A stretch of DNA of 64,000 nucleotides, from NCBI RefSeq assembly GCF_002161595.1, contig NZ_NFID01000003.1, positions 248,001-312,000 of the forward strand, given 5' to 3'. The number at the start of each line of letters is the position of its first letter. Within the stretch, counting starts at the first letter, position 1. Positions 33,100 to 42,587 of this stretch are shown here, piece after piece. The DNA comes from Gemmiger sp. An50 (GTDB lineage Bacteria > Bacillota > Clostridia > Oscillospirales > Ruminococcaceae). Both the position numbers and the translations under genes were made by a program. The notes beneath the pieces are model-generated. The model worked only from the letters and a program-made list of their open reading frames with translations. It ran no database searches and was not told the DNA's origin.

Positions 33100-33821
33100 G
33101 CAAACGCAAGATGCCCCTGCGCAAAAAGCTGCTGATCGCCGGAGCCGTGGTCCTGGCGGTGCTGGTCCTGCTGACCGGGGCCTTTTTCTGGTATGTATCC
33201 GATTATTACCGGGCCGAGGATGTGGCCCTGGCGGTGCTTTCCGGGGAGGATGGCATTACCGTGCAGGATGACCTGACCATTCTGTCGCCCTCCACGCCCA
33301 CCGATACCGCCATCATCTTCTATCCCGGGGCCAAGGTGGAGGCGCAGGCCTATCTGCCGCTGCTGGACCAGATTCGTCAGACCGGCGTGACCTGCATTCT
33401 GGTGGAAATGCCTTTTAATATGGCGATTTTTGATTCCAACGCCGCCGAAGAGGTGATGGAGCAGTTCCCGGAGGTGGAGCATTGGTACATCGCCGGGCAT
33501 TCCATGGGCGGAGCCATGGCCTCCCAGTTCGCCGCAAATCACCCGGATGAGGTGGATGGTCTGATTCTGTTGGGGGCCTACATCTACGGAGACTACTCCC
33601 CGGCGGATACCCTCACCGTGTACGGTTCTTTGAACCAGAGTGTGGAGGATAAGCTGGATTACACTGAGAACGTGGTGGAGATTGAGGGCGGCAACCACGC
33701 CCAGTTCGGCAACTACGGCCCCCAGAAAGGGGATGCCCCCGCGACCATTTCCGCAGAAGAGCAGCAGAAGCAGACCGTGGAGGCCATCGAGGAATTCATC
33801 GGCAGCCGAAGCGCTGCCTGA
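33096..33821 (+). CDS. Membrane-anchored alpha/beta hydrolase
   Basis: A 241-residue protein with one N-terminal membrane helix (about residues 12-34) and an extracellular alpha/beta hydrolase domain. The nucleophile elbow is GHSMGG (Ser near residue 136); IIFYPGAKVEAQAYLPLLDQ supplies the oxyanion region and GGNHAQFGNYG the catalytic His. The pattern resembles the dienelactone-hydrolase-like YqiA/DUF group in Firmicutes. Substrate unknown. AAAGGAG precedes the ATG; last gene of this run. Confidence 0.8.
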   Translation: MSKRKMPLRKKLLIAGAVVLAVLVLLTGAFFWYVSDYYRAEDVALAVLSGEDGITVQDDLTILSPSTPTDTAIIFYPGAKVEAQAYLPLLDQIRQTGVTCILVEMPFNMAIFDSNAAEEVMEQFPEVEHWYIAGHSMGGAMASQFAANHPDEVDGLILLGAYIYGDYSPADTLTVYGSLNQSVEDKLDYTENVVEIEGGNHAQFGNYGPQKGDAPATISAEEQQKQTVEAIEEFIGSRSAA

Positions 33822-33856
33822 CGGTTTGAAAAAAGAACGCGCACCACGCGCAAAAC

Positions 33857-33896
33857 GCAAAGGACCGGCCGCCCAGTGGGCGAGCCGGTCCTTTGC
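33857..33896 (+). terminator. Hairpin between convergent genes
   Basis: GCAAAGGACCGGC (33857-33869) pairs with GCCGGTCCTTTGC (33884-33896), with CGCCCA/TGGGCG inside. There is no clear T-run, so termination may be weak or factor-assisted. Confidence 0.5.
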
Positions 33897-33956
33897 CGCA
33901 AAATGCAGATTGGAGGATGTTATGAAAAGAGGGGGAAATCAGAGAAAAAGCAGTCC

Positions 33957-34398
33957 TTACTCCTCGTCGTGGCCGTGACCGTGGTCATGGCTGTGACAGC
34001 CGCCGCAGCAGCCGTTGCAGGAGGGGATGTCGTCGGTAGGCAGGCCGTTGCGGGTGCGGTAGTCGGCGATGGCCGCCTGTACCGCCTCCTCGGCCAGCAC
34101 CGAGCAGTGGATCTTGTGGGGCGGCAGGCCGTCCAGCGCCTCGGTGACCGCCTTGTTGGTCAGCTTCAGCGCCTCGTCCACCGGTTTGCCCTTGATCATC
34201 TCGGTGGCCATGCTGCTGGAAGCGATGGCGCTGCCGCAGCCGAAGGTGTTGAATTTTACGTCGGTAATGATATCGTTGTCGATCTTCAGATAGATCTTCA
34301 TGATATCGCCGCACTTGGCGTTGCCCACCTCGCCAACGCCGTCGGCGTCGTCGATGGTGCCCAGGTTGCGGGGGTTGAGAAAATGGTCCATGACCTTA

Positions 34399-34412
<14 letters not shown>
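33957..34412 (-). CDS. iscU: Iron-sulfur cluster scaffold IscU/NifU-like
   Basis: A 151-residue scaffold. It starts MLYSDKVMDHFLNPRNLGTI; the three cluster cysteines lie in GNAKCGDIM, FGCGSA and KIHCSVLAEEA, with Asp in CGD as in IscU. Assembly of [2Fe-2S]/[4Fe-4S] clusters uses sulfur from the cysteine desulfurase encoded upstream. The C-terminus carries an unusual extra tail CCGGCHSHDHGHGHDEE, rich in Cys and His. The start at 34412 lies inside the end of iscS (14-nt overlap) with AAAGGA before it. Confidence 0.92.
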
Positions 34413-35592
<1,180 letters not shown>

Positions 35593-35679
35593 TTGTATTC
35601 CTCCTGAATCAAACTGCCGGATACCCGGCAGGAAACACTGTAGCAGGGTGAGAAAGTTAATTCCCATCGTTGCAATAGG

Positions 35680-35708
35680 ATAATAACATGAAAAACCAAG
35701 AAAGTCAA
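35680..35708 (-). promoter_or_regulatory. Promoter of iscSU
   Basis: On the minus strand TTGACT (35703-35708), 17-bp spacer, TATTAT (35680-35685). The Rrf2-type regulator at 36963 is the likely controller. Confidence 0.7.
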
Positions 35709-35777
35709 TAGGAAAAAAGAAAAATGAATATACTGAAAATGACTTTGTTGCGCAAGGGTACAGAATGCTGCCATAAT

Positions 35778-35830
35778 ACCAAAAATCCGCACGCTTCTGG
35801 CCTGCAACTGGCTTGAAACGGCGGATTTTC
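35778..35830 (-). terminator. Possible terminator of the lipoprotein gene
   Basis: AAAATCCGC (35782-35790) pairs with GCGGATTTT (35821-35829). The rest of 35709-35978 is AT-rich with no gene seen on either strand. Confidence 0.45.
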
Positions 35831-35978
35831 TATACTGTTAATGAGATTTGGAAATTTCGAAAGGCGAATGTCAATGTGCTGTGGATTCATTTTGCAGCAG
35901 CCTTTTGTATAATAATAAATGATTCGAGTTTAAGTATTTCGCTTTTTCTGCTGGCCATAATCCAACGGCAGAAAAGAG

Positions 35979-36653
35979 TCAGACAAGTTTTATCCCGGTT
36001 TCTGCTTCAAAGGAATCTGCCCATTTCTTGTCACGATAAAAAACGATACATTCCTGGTATCCATCTCCGGTAAAAAACAGCTGTTTTCCGTTCCCGTGTT
36101 TCTTGATGATCTTGTTCAATTCTTCTGCGACCCGAAAGTCAAACCAGTCGTGTTCAAACTCTGCCTCCAAAGTAAATTGTTCGCCCTGCCATTCAAACGT
36201 AACCATTCGTTTGCCGGTCCCTTTCTCCCAATTTACGCGGCTGGTGTCCTCCTGTATATTCTCAAAAGCAAGCTCTTCCGGGTTCAAAGCGGAGACTCCG
36301 ACCAGAAAATTGGTATACATTTTGTCCAGATCGAAGATTTCCATGTCAAAAGAGTACACGCCGTTGCTGGAAGGAAGCCACGACATGGCTTCTGTATCGT
36401 ATTGACCGCGTCCCAGCTCGGATAATAAAATGGCGCCCTTATTAAGCATAACCTCCGGCGGCAGCGTACTGTAACTTTCTTCCAGTGCTTCTGTGATCTG
36501 TGGGGTTGCTTCCTGTATATCATATTTGCCAAAAACATTCGCAAATTCTGCAAATGTTTCCGGTTTTTTGCTGGTTGCTGTTGCATTGTTTTCGAATCCA
36601 CAACCACTGAAACAGAACGGAATTAATAAAACCAAGGACAGAAATTTTTTCAT
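35979..36653 (-). CDS. Lipoprotein of unknown function
   Basis: A 224-residue exported lipoprotein. MKKFLSLVLLIPFCFSGC is the signal peptide with lipobox FSGC; mature part about 205 residues, mixed alpha/beta, no motif I recognise (segments VTFEWQGEQFTLEAEFEHDW and HGNGKQLFFTGDGYQ). Start at 36653 follows AAAGGAGG at 9 nt. It is visibly AT-richer than its neighbours and sits between iscR and iscS, usually adjacent, which suggests later insertion. Confidence 0.75.
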   Translation of the reverse strand: MKKFLSLVLLIPFCFSGCGFENNATATSKKPETFAEFANVFGKYDIQEATPQITEALEESYSTLPPEVMLNKGAILLSELGRGQYDTEAMSWLPSSNGVYSFDMEIFDLDKMYTNFLVGVSALNPEELAFENIQEDTSRVNWEKGTGKRMVTFEWQGEQFTLEAEFEHDWFDFRVAEELNKIIKKHGNGKQLFFTGDGYQECIVFYRDKKWADSFEAETGIKLV

Positions 36654-36819
36654 GTGAATGACACCTCCTTTTATTTGGCAAAAGCAGTTTTCTTTATTGT
36701 ACTCTTTTTTGTCAGAAAAGGAAGAGGATTTGCCCAATCACATCTCCATTCGTTGGCCTGCAAATGGAAAAGCTCTGGATACATCTGAAAATGGCATCTT
36801 GATTTCTCTGAAAACGCGA

Positions 36820-36857
36820 CAAAGCCGGGCTTCTCCTTCTGGTGAAGCCCGGCTTTG
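36820..36857 (-). terminator. Hairpin downstream of iscR
   Basis: CAAAGCCGGGCTTC (36820-36833) pairs with GAAGCCCGGCTTTG (36844-36857). On the minus strand GTCGCGTTTTC follows. The rest of 36654-36962 shows no gene. Confidence 0.6.
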
Positions 36858-36962
36858 CCGTGCGTTGTTTTCTTATGCCACACTGGCTTTTAGAGACTTT
36901 TCACAAAGAATAGAGTCTGTTACACTGCGTTCGTTTTGCAACAATTCTATACTTTAAAAAGC

Positions 36963-37382
36963 TCAAACAGGCGGGAGCGTGCCGTCCAGCATATCCTGCA
37001 GGGTCACGCTCTGCAAAAAGTTTTCCACCAGCTGGTCCAGCCGCTGCCACAGGGGCAGGGTGGCACACTGGTCGGCACGAGGGCAGTCGCCGTCGGAGCA
37101 TTCCCGGCAGTTCACCGGTGCAAGCCCGCCCTCGGCAGCCTTCAGAATTTCGCCCACGGTGTACTCCGCGGGGGAAAGGACCAGGCGGTAGCCGCCGGCC
37201 TTGCCGCGCCGGCTCTCCAGAAAACCGGCCTTGTTCAACAGCGCTACAATGGCTTCCAGGTACTTCATCGAGATGCCCTGCCGTTCGGCCACGCCGCCCA
37301 GAGCGACATATTCTTCCGGCGGGTTTTGCGCCAGATCCATCATAACGCGCAGAGCATAGCGCCCCTTGGTGGAGATCATCAT
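36963..37382 (-). CDS. iscR: Rrf2-family (IscR-like) transcriptional regulator
   Basis: A 139-residue winged-helix regulator. MISTKGRYALRVMMDLA is the Rrf2 start; the recognition region is SMKYLEAIVALLNKAGFLES with wing RGKAGGY. A cysteine cluster CRECSDGDCPRADQC near residues 90-105 can bind an Fe-S cluster, as in IscR, unlike cysteine-free CymR. It likely senses cluster supply and controls iscSU downstream and itself. ATG at 37382 is chosen (10 nt after GAGG); a GTG at 37388 or ATG at 37379 are alternatives. Confidence 0.85.
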   Translation of the reverse strand: MMISTKGRYALRVMMDLAQNPPEEYVALGGVAERQGISMKYLEAIVALLNKAGFLESRRGKAGGYRLVLSPAEYTVGEILKAAEGGLAPVNCRECSDGDCPRADQCATLPLWQRLDQLVENFLQSVTLQDMLDGTLPPV

Positions 37383-37449
37383 AAACACAACACCTCATCA
37401 CAGATCGGTACGGCCCGTCCGCAGGCCGCGCACACACTTCAACATGGAT

Positions 37450-37478
37450 ATTGTCTGATATTTTCCCACAAAAATCAA
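37450..37478 (-). promoter_or_regulatory. Probable promoter of iscR
   Basis: On the minus strand TTGATT (37473-37478), 17-bp spacer, GACAAT (37450-37455). Confidence 0.45.
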
Positions 37479-37638
37479 GGGGTTACAAACAAAACGGTGA
37501 TTCGTATGAATTGCGCGCCCGCTTCGGATAAAATTTGTGCAAATATCTCAGGAAAGACCGACTTTTTCTGCATGCAAAAGCAAGTTTATGCAGCGGCCTG
37601 GGCACGAGACGGCCGAAAAATAAATTTTGGTCCCGGTC

Positions 37639-37667
37639 TTGCCTGGCATGAACCGTGGGTGTATACT
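37639..37667 (+). promoter_or_regulatory. Promoter of the RND exporter operon
   Basis: TTGCCT (37639-37644), 17-bp spacer, TATACT (37662-37667). The region 37479-37638 between the divergent promoters shows no gene. Confidence 0.75.
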
Positions 37668-37677
37668 GATTTGGTGG

Positions 37678-37699
37678 ACCGACCGACCGGTCGGTCGGT
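37678..37699 (+). promoter_or_regulatory. TetR-family operator, perfect 22-bp palindrome
   Basis: ACCGACCGACC followed by its exact reverse complement, starting 11 bp after the -10. GACCGACCGGTCGGTC-type dyads are classic TetR-family sites; the TetR gene is the second gene of this operon. Confidence 0.85.
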
Positions 37700-37765
37700 T
37701 TTGCGCTGCTGTGTATTTTTGCATGGCGGCTTCATTTTGCAAGATTCCTTAAGGAGTAAGCAGCT

Positions 37766-40700
37766 ATGTCCAAATATTGCGTGAAAAAGCCGTTTACTGT
37801 GGTGGTGGCGGTGATCATGGTGATCGTACTGGGCGTGATCAGTTTTACCAGCATGACCACGGATCTTCTGCCCGCTATGGAACTGCCCTATGTAATGGTG
37901 GTCACCAGCTATCCCGGCGCCAGCCCCGAGCGGGTGGAGGCAGCGGTGACCGCTCCGCTGGAGGCAGGTCTGGGCACCGTGAGCGGTGTGAAAAACGTGA
38001 CCAGCACCTCCAGCGAGAACGTGAGCATGGTGGCCCTGGAATTTGAGCAGGATACCAACATGGACAGCGCCATGGTGGCTCTGTCCACCGCGCTGGACCA
38101 GATCAAGGGAGCATTGCCGGATACGGCTCAGAACCCTATGCTGATGCAGCTTTCGCCGGATATGCTCCCGGTGATGATCGCCAGCGTGGACATGGAGGAT
38201 ATGGATATCTACGAGCTCACCGAGTTTGTGGATTCCGACGTGATCCCCGGTTTTGAACGGCTGGACGGCGTGGCCAGTGTGAGCGGCACCGGCATGGTGG
38301 AACAAACCCTGCAGGTGACCCTGAACCAGGAAAAAATCGACGAGGTGAACACTCGGATCCTGGCCAGTGTGGACGACAAGCTGGCCGAGGCAAAGCAGGA
38401 GCTGGACGACGCCCGCCAGAAGGTGGAGGACGGCCGCGCCGAGCTGGAAAGCGGCAAGACCGCACTGGAGGATAAGCAGGCCGAGACCGCCAGTCAGCTG
38501 GCGGAGGGCAGCGCCCAGCTGGATTCCGCCATCGCGCAGGCCCAGGCCCTGGCCAGCCAGGAGACCGCCCTCGCCGCCAGCAAGACCGCGCTGGAAACGG
38601 AGAAGAAGGGCTATGAGGACGGCGCAAAGCAGATCGCCGACGGTCTGGCCAAAATGGACGCAGGCCTTGCGCAGATGGATGAAGGCCTGACCCAGATCAC
38701 CGGCGGCATCGCAAAGATCGACGCTGCGGTGGCGGGCATTGACCAGCTGTTGGCCATGGGCCTGCCGGAGGACACCGCCCTGAGCGATCTGTCGGCCATG
38801 CTGCCCACCCAGGAGCTGAAGGACGCGGTGCAGGCGCTGATCGACCAGGGCATGACCACCCTGGGGGATCTGACCGCAGGCAAGGAGCAGCTGCTGACCC
38901 AAAAGGAGGAGCTGACCACCCAGCAGGAGAGCCTGAGCGCGCAGCGCGCCGAACTGGCTGCCCAGCGAGAAGCGCTGGCGGCGCAGCAGACCCAGCTGCA
39001 GCAGAAGATGGATGAGCGCTTGCCCCAGATCGAGACTGAGCTGGCCAATCTGGAAACCGAGCTGATGGCGGCCAAGATGATGAAGGAAGCCGCCCAGGAG
39101 GGCCTGGAAAAAGCGCAGGAGGCCTATGAGCAGCTGGAGAGCGGCAAGATGATCGCCGCGGCGGGCTTTGGCAGCGGCCAGGCCCAGCTGGCGGCGGCGG
39201 AGCAGTCGCTGACCCAGGCCGAGGAGCAGATGGAGCAGGCCCAGGAGCAGTTTGAAGACGCCCGCCAGCAGGCGATGGAGCAGGCGGACCTCTCCACCTT
39301 GCTCACCAAGGACATGGTGAGCGGCCTGGTGATGGCTCAGAACTTCTCCATGCCTGCGGGCTATATCAAGGAAGGGGACGACTCCTACATCCTGCGGGTG
39401 GGCGATGCCTTCTCGGACCAGGAGAGCGTGGAGAACGCCCTGCTGATGCATATTGACGGCGTAGGCGACATCCGCCTACAGGACGTGGCGGACATTGCCA
39501 TGACCGACAACAGCGCCGAGAGCTATGCCCGGGTGAACGGCAACAGCGCGGTGGTGCTGACCATCCAGAAGGGCTCCACCGCCTCCACCAGCGAGGTGTC
39601 CAAGGAAGCCAACCGGGCCATTGAGCAGCTGCAGGAAAAATACCCCGGCCTGCGCATCACCCCGCTGATGGACCAGGGCGACTACATCCAGATGACGGTG
39701 AGCAGCGTGCTGTCCAACCTGGCGTGGGGCGGTGTGCTGGCGGTCATTGTGCTGGCGGTCTTCCTGAAGGACTTCAAGCCCACCCTGGTGGTGGCGCTGA
39801 GTATCCCCATCAGCCTGATGTTCGCGGTGGTGCTCATGTATTTCTCCGGCGTCACCCTGAACATGATTTCCCTGAGTGGTCTGGCTCTAGGCGTGGGTAT
39901 GCTGGTGGATAACTCCATCGTGGTGATCGAAAACATCTATCGTATGCGCAGCGAGGGTACCCCGGCGGCCAAGGCGGCGGTGCGGGGTGCCAAGGAGGTA
40001 GCGGGCGCTATCGCAGCCTCCACCCTCACCACCATCTGCGTGTTCCTGCCCATCGTGTTTACCCAGGGCATTACCCGCCAGCTGTTCACCGATATGGGCC
40101 TGACCATCGCCTATTCTCTGGTGGCCAGCCAGCTGGTGGCCCTTACGCTGGTGCCCGCCCTCAGCAGCACCCTGCTGAAGACCGCCAGCGAAAAGCGCCA
40201 CCCCTGGTTTGAAAGCATGGTGAATGGCTATGCCCGGGCGCTGCGGCTCTGCCTGCGGCACAAGGTGCTGCCGCTGGGCCTGGCAGCGGTGCTGCTAGGT
40301 GTGGCTGTGTGGCAGACTGCCCGCATGGGCATGGAGTTTATGCCCTCCATGGGCGGCAACCAGGTGAGCGCCACGCTCACCCTGCCTCAGGGCACTAAGC
40401 GCCAGGATGCCTACGAAATGGCCGATCAGGCTATGGAGACCATGCTGCAGGTCCCCGGCGTGGAAACCGTGGGCGCCATGGACGGCGGCAGCACCGCCAG
40501 CCTGCTGGGCATGGGCGGCAGCAGCTCCAGCACGGTGGAAAGCATGAGCTTCTACCTGCTGCTCGGCGAGGAGGGCGCAAAAAACAGCCAGGCTCTGGCG
40601 GACCAGATGGCCCAGGACGTGCAGGAGCAGCTGCCCGGCTGTGAGCTGGCAGTGTCCACCTCCAATATGGATATGTCGGTTCTGGGTGGCAGCGGTATGG

Positions 40701-41812
40701 AAATCGTCATCCAGGGCCGCGACCTGGATACCCTGCAGTCCATCAGTCAGGACATGATGGACCTGCTGGGCCAGGTGGAGGGCTTCACAGAGATCAGCAA
40801 CGGCCAGGAGGACGGCGCGCCCCAGATTCGGGTGACCGTGGACAAAGACAAGGCCATGCAGTACGGCTTGACCGTGGCGCAGATTTACAGCGAGCTTTCC
40901 GCCGCACTCACCACCGAGACCACCTCCACTACTCTCACCGTGGGGCAGGACGACTACGACGTGGTGATCGTGGACGAACGAGATGCGCTGACCCGGGAGA
41001 ATCTGCTGGATTATCCCTTCACCGTGCAGGTGCAGGGAGAGAACGGCGAGAGCGAGGAGGAGACCCACACCCTGGGCGAGTTTGCCACGGTGCAGACCGA
41101 TGCCAGCCTGGCCTCCATCAGCCGTGACAACCAACAGCGTTATATGACCGTGACTGCGGTTACCGAAGAGGGCTACAACACCACCCTGCTCAGCCGTCAG
41201 GTGGAGCAGCTGCTGGCAGACTACCAGGCCCCGGAGGGATATACCATCCAGATCAGCGGCGAGGTGGAGACCATCCAGAACGCCATGGTGGACCTGGTGA
41301 AGATGATCGCCCTGGCGCTGGTGTTCATTTATCTGATCATGGTGGCCCAGTTCCAGAGCCTGCTCAGTCCCTTTATTGTTATGTTCACTATCCCGCTGGC
41401 CTTCACCGGCGGCCTGCTGGCGCTGTGGATCAGCGGCCAGCAGCTCTCGGTGATTTCGATGCTGGGCTTTTTGATCCTGGCGGGCGTGGTGGTAAACAAC
41501 GGCATTGTGTTCGTGGACTACGCCAACCAGCTGCGGCTGGCTGGTATGGAAAAACGGGACGCGCTGGTGCTCACCGGCCGCCGTCGCATCCGGCCCATCC
41601 TGATGACCGCTCTGACCACCATCCTGGCCATGAGCACCATGGTGTTCTCCCAGGATATGGGAGCGGAAATGAGCCGTGCCATGGCCATTGTGACCATCGG
41701 CGGCCTGGCCTACGCCACCCTGCTCACCCTGTTTGTGGTGCCGGTGCTGTATGACCTGCTGTTCCGCAAGCAGCTGAAAAAGGTGGACCTGGGAGAGGAG
41801 GATGAGGAATGA
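37766..41812 (+). CDS. RND-family efflux permease with coiled-coil insertion
   Basis: A 1348-residue RND transporter with 12 membrane helices. The first helix starts VKKPFTVVVAVIMVIVLGVI; YPGASPERVEAAVTAPLE is the porter-domain start; GLALGVGMLVDNSIVVIENI in helix 4 holds the paired Asp region (D of LVDNS), and the second half contains LLSPFIVMFTIPLAFTGGL and LGFLILAGVVVNNGIVFVDY. About residues 190-505 form a long helical Ala/Gln/Glu-rich insertion in the first porter domain, predicted as a coiled coil. Firmicute relatives (YerP/SwrC type) export lipopeptides and antimicrobials. The start is preceded by AAGGAG. It overlaps the regulator by 4 nt. Confidence 0.93.
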   Translation: MSKYCVKKPFTVVVAVIMVIVLGVISFTSMTTDLLPAMELPYVMVVTSYPGASPERVEAAVTAPLEAGLGTVSGVKNVTSTSSENVSMVALEFEQDTNMDSAMVALSTALDQIKGALPDTAQNPMLMQLSPDMLPVMIASVDMEDMDIYELTEFVDSDVIPGFERLDGVASVSGTGMVEQTLQVTLNQEKIDEVNTRILASVDDKLAEAKQELDDARQKVEDGRAELESGKTALEDKQAETASQLAEGSAQLDSAIAQAQALASQETALAASKTALETEKKGYEDGAKQIADGLAKMDAGLAQMDEGLTQITGGIAKIDAAVAGIDQLLAMGLPEDTALSDLSAMLPTQELKDAVQALIDQGMTTLGDLTAGKEQLLTQKEELTTQQESLSAQRAELAAQREALAAQQTQLQQKMDERLPQIETELANLETELMAAKMMKEAAQEGLEKAQEAYEQLESGKMIAAAGFGSGQAQLAAAEQSLTQAEEQMEQAQEQFEDARQQAMEQADLSTLLTKDMVSGLVMAQNFSMPAGYIKEGDDSYILRVGDAFSDQESVENALLMHIDGVGDIRLQDVADIAMTDNSAESYARVNGNSAVVLTIQKGSTASTSEVSKEANRAIEQLQEKYPGLRITPLMDQGDYIQMTVSSVLSNLAWGGVLAVIVLAVFLKDFKPTLVVALSIPISLMFAVVLMYFSGVTLNMISLSGLALGVGMLVDNSIVVIENIYRMRSEGTPAAKAAVRGAKEVAGAIAASTLTTICVFLPIVFTQGITRQLFTDMGLTIAYSLVASQLVALTLVPALSSTLLKTASEKRHPWFESMVNGYARALRLCLRHKVLPLGLAAVLLGVAVWQTARMGMEFMPSMGGNQVSATLTLPQGTKRQDAYEMADQAMETMLQVPGVETVGAMDGGSTASLLGMGGSSSSTVESMSFYLLLGEEGAKNSQALADQMAQDVQEQLPGCELAVSTSNMDMSVLGGSGMEIVIQGRDLDTLQSISQDMMDLLGQVEGFTEISNGQEDGAPQIRVTVDKDKAMQYGLTVAQIYSELSAALTTETTSTTLTVGQDDYDVVIVDERDALTRENLLDYPFTVQVQGENGESEEETHTLGEFATVQTDASLASISRDNQQRYMTVTAVTEEGYNTTLLSRQVEQLLADYQAPEGYTIQISGEVETIQNAMVDLVKMIALALVFIYLIMVAQFQSLLSPFIVMFTIPLAFTGGLLALWISGQQLSVISMLGFLILAGVVVNNGIVFVDYANQLRLAGMEKRDALVLTGRRRIRPILMTALTTILAMSTMVFSQDMGAEMSRAMAIVTIGGLAYATLLTLFVVPVLYDLLFRKQLKKVDLGEEDEE

Positions 41813-42399
41813 GCGAGCAGACGCGGGAAAAGATCTTCCAGGGCGTGCTGAGCCTTGCCCAGCAGGGAGTGCCCATGTATGAGGTAAAGGTACAGGCCAT
41901 TGCCACCGCCGCGGGTCTGGGCAAGGGAACGCTGTACGAATATTTCTCCTCCAAGGAGGAAATCCTGGCGGCGACCATGCTCTGGTGCATGGACCGGGAG
42001 CTGAATGCTCTGGAGGAGCAGCTGGCAGCGTGCGCTTCCTTTGAAGAGCAGCTGGAAAGCAGCCAGCGTTTTGTGGTGAAAATGCTGCTGGAGCGGGGCA
42101 GCAGCTACCGGGTGATCGCCGCCGCGCTCACGGCGCCCCAGGCGGCGCAGGAGCTGCCCGACGCGGCCCGTCAGCCGCTGGAGCAGCGCAAGGAGCGGCT
42201 GACCGCTCTGATCCAGCAGGTGATCGACACCGGCCGCAGGGAAGGCCGGGTATCGCCTGCCAGCAGCGACGAATACTGTCATTATGTGCTCAAGGCGGCA
42301 CTGCTCAGTGTCTGCGCGGCTCAGAGCTGCGAAGGGGAGGCAGGGCTGAACCGGAGCGGAGCGCATGTGCGCGCCATGATCTGCAAGGCGCTGGCATAA
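41809..42399 (+). CDS. TetR/AcrR-family regulator of the RND operon
   Basis: A 196-residue regulator. The helix-turn-helix lies in VKVQAIATAAGLGKGTLYEY then FSSKEEIL (about residues 25-52), the standard TetR layout; the C-terminal ligand-binding part (60-195) is diverged. It overlaps the RND gene (ATGA) and so is made with the pump, and likely represses the operon through the palindrome at 37678. GAGGAGGATGAGGA precedes the start. Confidence 0.9.
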   Translation: MSEQTREKIFQGVLSLAQQGVPMYEVKVQAIATAAGLGKGTLYEYFSSKEEILAATMLWCMDRELNALEEQLAACASFEEQLESSQRFVVKMLLERGSSYRVIAAALTAPQAAQELPDAARQPLEQRKERLTALIQQVIDTGRREGRVSPASSDEYCHYVLKAALLSVCAAQSCEGEAGLNRSGAHVRAMICKALA

Positions 42400-42406
42400 G
42401 AGAAAA

Positions 42407-42447
42407 TAAACGCCGCCGGGCTGTTTTCAGCGGCCCGGCGGCGTTTT
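42407..42447 (+). terminator. Terminator of the RND operon
   Basis: AAACGCCGCCGGGC (42408-42421) pairs with GCCCGGCGGCGTTT (42433-42446), ending in T. Confidence 0.85.
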
Positions 42448-42481
42448 GTGCAGCGATTTGAAGCAAACAGTGTCCATGTGC

Positions 42482-42511
42482 TTGACAACAGGGGAATGGA
42501 ACTCGTATTAT
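42482..42511 (+). promoter_or_regulatory. Promoter of the CaCA antiporter
   Basis: TTGACA (42482-42487), 18-bp spacer, TATTAT (42506-42511). A second TATAAT (42552-42557) with a weak -35 may be another start. Confidence 0.6.
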
Positions 42512-42587
42512 GGTAATCGGTTCGTGCCGTTTCGGCAGGGTTCGCTTGCTTTATAATACGGAGAATGAAAGAGAAAGAGGAAACAAC

